From contig JAJRUE010000153.1 in NCBI GenBank assembly GCA_024277955.1, positions 1 through 13,731 of the forward strand: a stretch of 13,731 nt of DNA. Reading direction: 5' to 3'. Made by a program: the position numbers and the translations under genes. The notes below the pieces were generated by a model that was not told the origin of the DNA, did no database searches, and saw only the letters and a list, made by a program, of their open reading frames with translations. Below, piece after piece: positions 1-5,418 of this stretch. This DNA comes from Alphaproteobacteria bacterium. GTDB taxonomy: Bacteria > Pseudomonadota > Alphaproteobacteria > Rhodobacterales > Rhodobacteraceae. Numbering within the stretch: position 1 is the stretch's first letter; each line of letters begins with the position of its first letter.

Positions 1-564
1 CTCTGGTCGATGGATCCGGGGCGCGAAAAGATGCTGGTGCACGCCGACTGGCCCGAATACGCCACCGCCGACCTGCTCGACCCGCAGGCCGACCGCGAAA
101 TGAACTGGGCGATCTCGCTGATCGAAGCGGTGCGCTCGGCGCGGATGCAGATGCACGTGCCGGCGGGTGCCAAGATCCCGATGCTGCTGATCGAACTGGA
201 CCAGCCCGGCCGCGCCGCCTGGGCCAACAACCAGGCCCTGATCCAGCGCATGGCCCGCATCGACAGCCTGACCGAAGCCGCCGATGTCCCCAAGGGCGCA
301 ATCACCGTCCCGGTGGAAGGCGGCACCTTCGCGCTGCCGCTGGCCGACATCATCGACGTGGACGCCGAAAAGGCGCGGCTGGAAAAGGCGCTCGCCAAGC
401 TGCAAAAGGAAATCGGCGGGCTTTCGGGGCGGCTCAACAACCCGAAATTCGTCGAAAGCGCCCCCGAAGCGGTGGTCAGCGAAACCCGCGAAAACCTGAA
501 ATCCCGCGAAGAAGAGGCCGAAAAGCTCGCCGCCGCCCTCACCCGACTCGACGCGCTCGCGTAA
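1..564 (+). CDS. valS: Valine--tRNA ligase (ValRS), C-terminal part
   Basis: The window opens inside this gene; frame 1 is open from base 1 to the TAA at 562-564, giving about 187 C-terminal residues of a protein that is normally around 900-1000. The cytoplasmic enzyme charges tRNA-Val with valine. The first part (MLVHADWPEY, then a helical stretch with MQMHVPAGAKIP) matches the end of the class I anticodon-binding domain. From about base 350 a charged helical segment (DAEKARLEKALAKLQKEI ... LNNPKFVESAPEAVV ... EEEAEKLAAAL) is the coiled-coil tRNA-binding arm that ends bacterial ValRS. The ATG at base 10 is internal, not a start. The catalytic HIGH and KMSKS motifs lie outside the window. A repeat element begins 6 bases after the stop. 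Identification is firm from the C-terminal arm. Confidence 0.93.
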   Translation, partial: LWSMDPGREKMLVHADWPEYATADLLDPQADREMNWAISLIEAVRSARMQMHVPAGAKIPMLLIELDQPGRAAWANNQALIQRMARIDSLTEAADVPKGAITVPVEGGTFALPLADIIDVDAEKARLEKALAKLQKEIGGLSGRLNNPKFVESAPEAVVSETRENLKSREEEAEKLAAALTRLDALA

Positions 565-570
565 CGCCAC

Positions 571-660
571 CTTCTTCTGTCTGAAAATATCCCCGCCGGA
601 GGCACCGCGACGGGCGCGCCAGCGCCCGGCGCAACCAGAAATCTTCGCGCCGCAGGCGCG
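571..660 (+). repeat. Oriented 3' repeat element, copy 1 (box + two hairpins)
   Basis: It begins 6 bases after the valS stop with a box CTTCTTCTGT-CTGAAAATATCC, then CCGCCGGAGGCACC. Hairpin 1 follows at 611-628 (7-bp stem CGGGCGC/GCGCCCG, loop GCCA), then a 17-base spacer, then hairpin 2 at 646-660 (6-bp stem CGCGCC/GGCGCG, loop GCA). The same arrangement occurs at 13082-13170 and, on the other strand, at 3615-3696. No T-run follows either hairpin here. It may act as a transcript 3' end or RNA-stability structure; the function is inferred. Confidence 0.7.
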
Positions 661-676
661 CCCGCCTAGCAACGGT

Positions 677-706
677 TCAGAACAGCGATCCCTGCTCGGA
701 CGGCCT
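677..706 (-). pseudogene. Relic second copy of the xseA 3' end
   Basis: Read on the minus strand, the codons here give R-P-S-E-Q-G-S-L-F followed by TGA. The real xseA ends D-A-P-E-Q-G-S-L-F followed by TAG, 116 bases upstream on that strand. Over the six codons EQGSLF the two copies differ at only three bases, all synonymous (GGA/GGG, TCG/TCA, CTG/TTG). The relic is in a different frame from xseA and that frame is open upstream through the palindromes at 738-786. The simplest reading is leftover from a diverged xseA allele, for example after replacement of the gene by recombination. It has no start codon of its own and is probably not translated. Confidence 0.45.
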
Positions 707-737
707 GCCCGCTTTCCTGCTGCCGCCGCCCACAGGG

Positions 738-786
738 CCGATTTCTTTGAAAGAAATCGGGCCGAAATCTTTCAAAGATTTCGCCC
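738..786. repeat. Twin near-perfect palindromes downstream of xseA
   Basis: Two adjacent inverted repeats. The first has arms GATTTCTTT (740-748) and AAAGAAATC (750-758) around one central base; two more C-G pairs extend it to 738-760. The second has arms CGAAATCTTT (763-772) and AAAGATTTCG (774-783) around one base. Their inner halves can also pair with each other with two mismatches, so alternative folds are possible. They lie between the xseA stop and the relic xseA tail, in a convergent gap. No T-run follows on either strand, so a factor-independent terminator is not proven; they could block read-through or be a small mobile or repeat-family unit. Confidence 0.6.
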
Positions 787-792
787 TCGAAC

Positions 793-2274
793 CTAGAACA
801 ATGACCCCTGCTCGGGCGCGTCCTTCGGCTTTTTCGCCGATGCCCCGGCACCGCCGCGCACCCGCAACCGCCCATCGGCGAACTCGATCTCCAGCGCCGC
901 CGCCGCGCGCGCCGAAACGGAATCGGTCACCACACGGCCGTCGGCGCGCACCACCGCATAGCCGCGCTTCAGGGTCTCGGTATAGCCCAGCCCAAGCCGC
1001 ATGCGCTCCAGCGCCGCCAGGCGTTTGCGTTCACGCTCCAGCCCGGTGCGCGCAACGATCGCAAAGCGGTGCACCGTGCCCGCCAGCCGCTCGCGCCGCC
1101 GCGCAACCCCAGTCTCCAGCAACTCCGGGCGCAGCCGCCCGCCCAGCCCCTCCAGCCGCTGGCGCGCCGCGCGCAACTGCTGCGCCATCGTCTCGGCCCG
1201 GATCGCCGCCGCCGCCTCGGCCAGCCTGAGCCGCTTTTTCTGCGCCACCGCGCGCAGCGCGAACGGCAGCCGTTCACCGGCGCGATCCAGCCGTTGGCGC
1301 GGGCCTTCCAGCAGGGTTTCGGGCCGCGGCAAGGCGCGCGCGAGGTCCGTCAGGCGCTGTCGCCGCCGGGCGATCCCCTGGCTCAGCGCCCGGCTCAGCC
1401 GCGCGCCCTGTTCATCGACCCAGGCGCTCAGCTCCAGGCGCACCGGCACCGCCAGTTCCGCCGCCGCGGTTGGTGTGGGCGCGCGCATGTCGGACGCGAA
1501 ATCGATCAGCGTGGTGTCGGTTTCGTGCCCCACCGCCGAAATCAGCGGAATGTCCGATGCCGCCGCCGCGCGCACCACCTCTTCTTCGTTGAACCCCCAC
1601 AGGTCTTCGACCGACCCGCCGCCGCGCGCGACGATCAGCAGGTCGGGCCGCGGCAGCGCCCCCCCGGGTGTGAGCGCGTTGAAGCCGCGGATCGCGCGCG
1701 CCACTTCCGGCGCGCAGGCCTTGCCCTGCACCGCCACCGGCCAGATCAGCACCCGGCGCGGAAAACGGTCGCGCAGCCGGTGCAAAATGTCGCGGATCAC
1801 CGCGCCAGAAGGCGACGTGACCACCCCGATCACCTCGGGCAGGTAGGGCAGTTTCCGCTTGCGCTCGGCGGCGAACAGCCCTTCGGCGGCCAGCGCCTTT
1901 TTGCGCTTTTCCAGCAGGGCCATCAGCGCGCCCTCGCCCGCCAGTTCCAGCGCCTCCACCACCAGCTGGTATTTCGACTGGCCGGCAAAGGTGGTCATCC
2001 GCCCGGTGGCGATCACCTCCATCCCCTCTTCCGGCCGGATCGCCAGCCGCGCCGCCTGCCCCTTCCAGCTGACAGCGGAAATCACCGCCCGGTCATCCTT
2101 CAGGTCGAAATACAGGTGCCCCGAGCGCGCCAGCATCACCCGGCCCACCTCGCCGCGCACCCGCACATGGCCAAAGGTGTCTTCGATGGTGCGTTTCACC
2201 GCGCCCGACAGTTCGGTGACGGTGAATTCATGGGCGTTGCCGGCGGGGCCGTCGTCTTCGATCAGATCGGACAT
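793..2274 (-). CDS. xseA: Exodeoxyribonuclease VII large subunit
   Basis: XseA (493 aa) is the catalytic subunit of ExoVII, a cytoplasmic single-strand-specific exonuclease acting in mismatch repair and DNA clean-up together with XseB. Residues ~15-115 form the N-terminal OB-type DNA-binding domain (VRGEVGRVMLARSGHLYFDLKD). The catalytic part carries RGGGSVEDLW at 217-226 and, at 249-273, the family signature GHETD..L.DF..D.RAPTPTAAAE. An Arg/Ala/Leu-rich region from ~277 to 425 is the long coiled coil, followed by LKRGYAVV. The protein ends EQGSLF, which resembles a sliding-clamp-binding pentapeptide (Q-x-S-L-F). The ATG at 2274 has AAGG about 6 bases upstream. Divergent from purD across 71 bases. 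xseB is not in the window. Family call is secure. Confidence 0.97.
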   Translation of the reverse strand: MSDLIEDDGPAGNAHEFTVTELSGAVKRTIEDTFGHVRVRGEVGRVMLARSGHLYFDLKDDRAVISAVSWKGQAARLAIRPEEGMEVIATGRMTTFAGQSKYQLVVEALELAGEGALMALLEKRKKALAAEGLFAAERKRKLPYLPEVIGVVTSPSGAVIRDILHRLRDRFPRRVLIWPVAVQGKACAPEVARAIRGFNALTPGGALPRPDLLIVARGGGSVEDLWGFNEEEVVRAAAASDIPLISAVGHETDTTLIDFASDMRAPTPTAAAELAVPVRLELSAWVDEQGARLSRALSQGIARRRQRLTDLARALPRPETLLEGPRQRLDRAGERLPFALRAVAQKKRLRLAEAAAAIRAETMAQQLRAARQRLEGLGGRLRPELLETGVARRRERLAGTVHRFAIVARTGLERERKRLAALERMRLGLGYTETLKRGYAVVRADGRVVTDSVSARAAAALEIEFADGRLRVRGGAGASAKKPKDAPEQGSLF

Positions 2275-2345
2275 GGGATGCCTTGCGATTGGGTTTGCGC
2301 CAGCTTAGAACGCCCGGGCAGCGAGGCCAAGCGGGGGAATGCGCC

Positions 2346-3608
2346 ATGAACATCCTGATCCTGGGTTCGGGCGGGCGCGAACATGCCCTGGCCTGGGCGG
2401 TGATGCAGAACCCGAAATGCGACCGCCTGGTGGTGGCGCCGGGCAATGCCGGGATCGCGGCGATCGCCGATTGCGCCCAGCTGGATATCTGCGACGGCGG
2501 CGCGGTGGCGGTCTTTGCAGAGGAAAACGCCATCGATTTCGTGATCGTCGGCCCCGAGGCGCCGCTGGCGGCCGGGGTGGCCGATCGGCTGCGCGCCGCC
2601 GGCTTCCTGACCTTCGGGCCAAGTGCTGCGGCGGCGCGGCTGGAAAGCTCCAAGAGCTTCACCAAGGAAATCTGCGATGCCTGCGGCGCCCCAACCGCGG
2701 CCTGGGCGCGCTTTGACGAGGCGGGCGCGGCCAGAGATTACATCCGCGCCCGGGGTGCGCCGATCGTGGTCAAGGCCGACGGGCTGGCCGCGGGCAAGGG
2801 CGTGGTCGTGGCGATGGACGAAGCCCAGGCGCTGGCGGCGGTGGACGAGATGTTCGCCGGCGCCTTTGGCGACGCGGGCGCCGAGGTGGTGATCGAGGAA
2901 TTCATGGAAGGCGAAGAGGCGTCGTTCTTCGTGCTGTGCGACGGGGAAAACGTGCTGCCGATCGGCACCGCCCAGGATCACAAGCGCCTTGGCGAAGGCG
3001 ACACCGGCCCCAACACCGGCGGCATGGGCGCCTACAGCCCGGCGCCGGTTCTGGACAGCGCGGTGGCGGCGCGCGCCATGGACGAGATCATCCGCCCGAC
3101 GGTGGCGGAAATGGCCCGGCGCGGCATGCCCTATCAGGGGGTGCTTTACGCGGGGCTGATGATCCGCGACGGCGCGCCGCGGCTGGTGGAATACAACGTG
3201 CGTTTCGGCGATCCGGAATGCCAGGTGCTGATGATGCGCCTTGGGGCGCAGGCGCTGGACCTGATGCTGGACTGCGCCGAAGGCCGGCTGGACGAGGCAC
3301 AACTGAATTGGGCCGACGACCATGCGATCACCGTGGTGATGGCGGCGCGCGGCTATCCGGGGACCTACGAGAAGGGATCGGCAATCGGCGGGCTCGAGCG
3401 ATTGCCTGAGGACAGCAGCAACATGGTCTTCCATGCCGGTACCGCCCGGCGGGACGGGGTGCTGGTGGCCAATGGCGGCCGGGTTCTGAACGTCACCGCC
3501 CGGGGCGAAAGCCTGCGCGAAGCGCGCGACCGGGCCTATGCGATGGTCGATGCGATCGACTGGCCCGGCGGGTTCTGCCGGCGCGACATCGGCTGGCGCG
3601 TGTTGTGA
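2346..3608 (+). CDS. purD: Phosphoribosylamine--glycine ligase (GAR synthetase)
   Basis: This enzyme catalyses the second step of de novo purine synthesis: phosphoribosylamine + glycine + ATP to glycinamide ribonucleotide, in the cytoplasm. The 420 residues match the family length. It starts with MNILILGSGGREHALAW, the typical N-terminal nucleotide-fold motif. VGPEAPLAAG lies in the N-terminal domain. The ATP-grasp domain shows KADGLAAGKGVVVA, the loop GPNTGGMGAYSPAP beginning at residue 221, and EYNVRFGDPECQ around residue 284 with the metal-binding Glu and Asn. The ATG at 2346 follows a purine-rich GGGGGAA; the frame is open further upstream but that part lacks the family N-terminus. Monocistronic, closed by a terminator 7 bases after the TGA. 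Confidence 0.97.
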   Translation: MNILILGSGGREHALAWAVMQNPKCDRLVVAPGNAGIAAIADCAQLDICDGGAVAVFAEENAIDFVIVGPEAPLAAGVADRLRAAGFLTFGPSAAAARLESSKSFTKEICDACGAPTAAWARFDEAGAARDYIRARGAPIVVKADGLAAGKGVVVAMDEAQALAAVDEMFAGAFGDAGAEVVIEEFMEGEEASFFVLCDGENVLPIGTAQDHKRLGEGDTGPNTGGMGAYSPAPVLDSAVAARAMDEIIRPTVAEMARRGMPYQGVLYAGLMIRDGAPRLVEYNVRFGDPECQVLMMRLGAQALDLMLDCAEGRLDEAQLNWADDHAITVVMAARGYPGTYEKGSAIGGLERLPEDSSNMVFHAGTARRDGVLVANGGRVLNVTARGESLREARDRAYAMVDAIDWPGGFCRRDIGWRVL

Positions 3609-3614
3609 AGCGGG

Positions 3615-3635
3615 CGGGCTGACGCCCGATTTTTT
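3615..3635 (+). terminator. Intrinsic terminator of purD
   Basis: A 5-bp stem CGGGC/GCCCG (3615-3619 with 3624-3628) with loop TGAC is followed by A and six T residues (3630-3635). It starts 7 bases after the purD stop. The same stem is also hairpin 2 of the reverse-strand repeat copy at 3615-3696. Confidence 0.75.
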
Positions 3636-3696
3636 CAGTTACGTGCCGGGGGCTGACTGCCCCCGGACCCCCGTGGATATTTCCGGACAGAAGAAG
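3615..3696 (-). repeat. Oriented 3' repeat element, copy 3 (box + two hairpins)
   Basis: Read on the minus strand, the box CTTCTTCTGT-CCGGAAATATCC starts at 3696, 54 bases after the stop of the VCBS gene. Hairpin 1 is at 3646-3666 (8-bp stem CCGGGGGC/GCCCCCGG, loop TGACT as read on the plus strand), a 17-base spacer follows, and hairpin 2 is at 3615-3628, shared with the purD terminator. Orientation follows the VCBS gene, so one structure may serve both convergent genes. Confidence 0.65.
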
Positions 3697-3750
3697 GTGC
3701 GAGGCGGGCCTGGAGCAGGACGGGAGCGGCTGCGCCAAAATGGGCGGCGG

Positions 3751-4497
3751 TCAGGGGGTCTTGCAGGCCATGGCGCGGTCGAAGGATCGTTTGCCCTTGA
3801 ACGGGCCGAGTTTTTTCGGGGTCAGCATTCCGGCCTTCAGGGTGACCGCGTAGACATCCTGCCAGTTGGCGTCGGCGACAATCATTTCCGGGCCTTGCCC
3901 GCAGTCGCGGAGGCCGCCCGAGATTTCGGCCTCACCGATCCGGTGGTTGGTGAAGCCGGGAAGTTCGGCGATCAGCTGCAGCGGCTGGCGGTAGTCGGTG
4001 TAGCGCCAGACGCGGATGCTCTTGGCCAGGTGCGGGCGGTCCACATAGGCCAGTTCGCTGTCGCCGTCGCCATCGAGATCGCCGCCGCCGATCGGCGCCA
4101 GCCAGCGGTGGGTGCGGCCGATGAACGGGGTCGCCGCCACCAGGCCTCTTTCATCGTAGAGCGCCAGGCGCGCGCCCAGCGAAAGGTCGGTTTCCACCAC
4201 CATCACCGCCGGGCTGGCCTGGTCGGGCAGGTCGATCAGCCGGGGGGCGGTGTCTTCGAACACCCGGTTTTCCGGCAGGCGGACGGTGAATGTGCGGATA
4301 TGCGGCCCGCCGGCGCAGCCCGTGCAGGTATCGACCGTGAGCTTCAGCGCGCCCCATTCGATCGCGTCGCCCAGAATACCGTGGTCGTAGCGCGTCGTGG
4401 GTTCGGCGTATTCCGCCTTTTCGATGATGTTCGACGGCGTCGCCGTCGCCTGGACAGCGGCAAGCACAAGGGCCGCGGCGATCGCGAGCCTGCGCAT
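3751..4497 (-). CDS. Secreted VCBS/FG-GAP repeat protein of unknown function
   Basis: The predicted protein has 248 residues. The N-terminus MRRLAIAAALVLAAVQATAT is a clear Sec signal peptide, probably cut near residue 20, so it should be periplasmic. Residues 139-148 (GDLDGDGDSE) form a DxDxDxxxE calcium-binding loop typical of FG-GAP/VCBS repeats, and the surrounding beta-rich sequence (RLALYDERGLV, IRVWRYTDY, EMIVADANW) fits part of a beta-propeller. Cysteines at 58 and 61 (CTGC) plus two nearer the C-terminus could form disulfides after export. The ATG at 4497 overlaps the fdxE stop as TGATG, implying translational coupling. A longer in-frame start exists upstream but would place the signal peptide internally. 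Specific function cannot be told from the sequence. Confidence 0.8.
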   Translation of the reverse strand: MRRLAIAAALVLAAVQATATPSNIIEKAEYAEPTTRYDHGILGDAIEWGALKLTVDTCTGCAGGPHIRTFTVRLPENRVFEDTAPRLIDLPDQASPAVMVVETDLSLGARLALYDERGLVAATPFIGRTHRWLAPIGGGDLDGDGDSELAYVDRPHLAKSIRVWRYTDYRQPLQLIAELPGFTNHRIGEAEISGGLRDCGQGPEMIVADANWQDVYAVTLKAGMLTPKKLGPFKGKRSFDRAMACKTP

Positions 4498-4820
4498 CAG
4501 ATCTGCTTTTCGGGCATCTGCACCACCAGCCCGTCGAGATCGTCGGTGACCTTGATCTGGCACGTCAGGCGCGACCGCGTGGGGTCCGGTTCATAGGCGA
4601 AATCCAGCATGTCTTCTTCCATCGCATCCTTGGCGGGAAGCTTTTCGACCCAGTCCGGCGCCACATAGACATGGCAGGTCGAGCAGGCGCAGGCGCCGCC
4701 GCAATCGGCCTCGATCCCCGGAATGCCGTTGTCGCGCGCACCCTCCATCACGGTCAGACCGTTGGCGACCTCGACCACATGTTCGGTGCCGTTATGCTCG
4801 ACATAGGTTATCTTGGCCAT
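4497..4820 (-). CDS. fdxE: 2Fe-2S ferredoxin, FdVI/adrenodoxin type
   Basis: A small electron carrier of 107 residues. Cys40, Cys46 and Cys49 (C-x5-C-x2-C in DCGGACACSTC) and Cys87 (RLTCQI) are the four ligands of the adrenodoxin/ISC-type [2Fe-2S] cluster; Cys44 is an extra cysteine. The start MAKITYVEHNGTEH and the end DGLVVQMPEKQI closely match my recollection of Rhodobacter capsulatus FdVI (FdxE), so I use that symbol. Partners in this group include cytochrome P450 and iron-sulfur assembly systems; none is encoded nearby, so the partner is unknown. The ATG at 4820 is preceded by AAGGAG at good spacing. The downstream VCBS gene overlaps its stop codon. Divergent from the SOS-type OB-fold gene. 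Confidence 0.93.
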   Translation of the reverse strand: MAKITYVEHNGTEHVVEVANGLTVMEGARDNGIPGIEADCGGACACSTCHVYVAPDWVEKLPAKDAMEEDMLDFAYEPDPTRSRLTCQIKVTDDLDGLVVQMPEKQI

Positions 4821-4912
4821 CGGGCGGGTCTCCTTTTGTTGTGCGCAACGGAAATAGGGCAAGACGGGGCGGTTTTCCAGCCCTCATCTCGGGCTTGCAC
4901 GAACGCGTGAAT

Positions 4913-4927
4913 GTTCTATGTTTGTTC
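4913..4927 (+). promoter_or_regulatory. LexA (SOS) box upstream of the OB-fold gene
   Basis: GTTC (4913-4916), seven bases, GTTC (4924-4927) is an exact match to the GTTC-N7-GTTC operator of alphaproteobacterial LexA. A -10-like TATGTT (4917-4922) lies inside it with a weak TTGCAC at 4895-4900, spacing 16, so bound LexA would cover the promoter. With this -10 the transcript would begin near 4929. Confidence 0.65.
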
Positions 4928-4929
4928 TT

Positions 4930-5313
4930 ATGTCGCCCATGGACCGCTTTACCACCACGCCACAGCCCGGCGCCTGGCCCCGGCCGCCGGCGGCGATCCC
5001 GCATGCGCGGCTGGCGGAACCGCCGAACGGGGCGCGGGTGGTGGTGGCCGGGCTGGTGCTGGTGCGCCAGCGGCCCGGCACCGCCAAGGGGGTGATCTTT
5101 CTCACGCTGGAAGACGAAACCGGCATCGCCAACGTGATCGTCTGGCGCGCGCTTTACGAACGCTACCGGCGGGCGGTGATCGGCGGGCGGCTGCTGCGGG
5201 TGACCGGGCGGCTGCAACGCGAAAGCGGCGTGGCGCATGTGATTGCCGAAAAGATCGAAGACCTGTCGGCGCTGCTGGACGAGCTGGTGCAGCCAGCGCC
5301 GTCGGGCGGCTGA
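4930..5313 (+). CDS. Stand-alone OB-fold protein like the DnaE2 C-terminal domain
   Basis: The 127-residue protein carries an OB nucleic-acid-binding fold: GARVVVAGLVLVRQRPGTAK, then GVIFLTLEDETGIANVIVW, RLLRVTGRLQRE and AHVIAEKIEDLSALL. This run strongly resembles the OB domain near the C-terminus of DnaE2/ImuC, the error-prone polymerase alpha subunit of the imuA-imuB-dnaE2 mutagenesis cassette. The polymerase, PHP and helix-hairpin-helix parts are absent, and the preceding ~100 bases lead straight to divergent fdxE, so it is either an independent small protein or a retained fragment. Possible ATGs are 4918, 4930 and 4939. The first lies within the LexA box; 4930 is preferred because it falls near the predicted transcript start. 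No Shine-Dalgarno is seen, so a leaderless message is possible. Binding to single-stranded DNA during SOS is inference. Confidence 0.8.
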   Translation: MSPMDRFTTTPQPGAWPRPPAAIPHARLAEPPNGARVVVAGLVLVRQRPGTAKGVIFLTLEDETGIANVIVWRALYERYRRAVIGGRLLRVTGRLQRESGVAHVIAEKIEDLSALLDELVQPAPSGG

Positions 5314-5365
5314 CCGCCAGGGGGGCGGGCGGCTGGAATTGCGGCTGGCCATGCGGTTGGCCATG

Positions 5366-5390
5366 AAAAAGGCGCCCCGGCCGGGGCGCC
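5366..5390 (-). terminator. Intrinsic terminator of degP
   Basis: A perfect 20-base palindrome at 5371-5390 (stem GGCGCCCC/GGGGCGCC, loop GGCC) is followed on the minus strand by TTTTT (5370-5366). It lies about 28 bases beyond the degP stop. The OB-fold gene ends at 5313 on the other strand, so the hairpin may also slow its transcripts, though without a good T-run in that direction. Confidence 0.8.
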
Positions 5391-5418
5391 CCTTGGTTTA
5401 TTGCCGCAAGGCGCGGCC

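Noticed and set aside
1069..2349. Long plus-strand open frame (426 codons) opposite xseA
   Set aside because: Composition is Arg/Pro/Gln/His-rich, as expected for an antisense frame of a high-GC gene; xseA itself shows the family motifs.
2262..3434. 390-codon minus-strand open frame opposite purD
   Set aside because: Shadow of purD; no domain and biased His/Arg composition.
4901..4916. GAAC-N8-GTTC inverted repeat resembling a Gram-positive LexA box
   Set aside because: The spacing is eight instead of four and the organism is an alphaproteobacterium; the neighbouring GTTC-N7-GTTC is the expected operator.
5305..5318. Hairpin GGCGG-CTGA-CCGCC overlapping the OB-gene stop as a terminator
   Set aside because: Five-base stem over the stop codon with no T-run; too weak to call.
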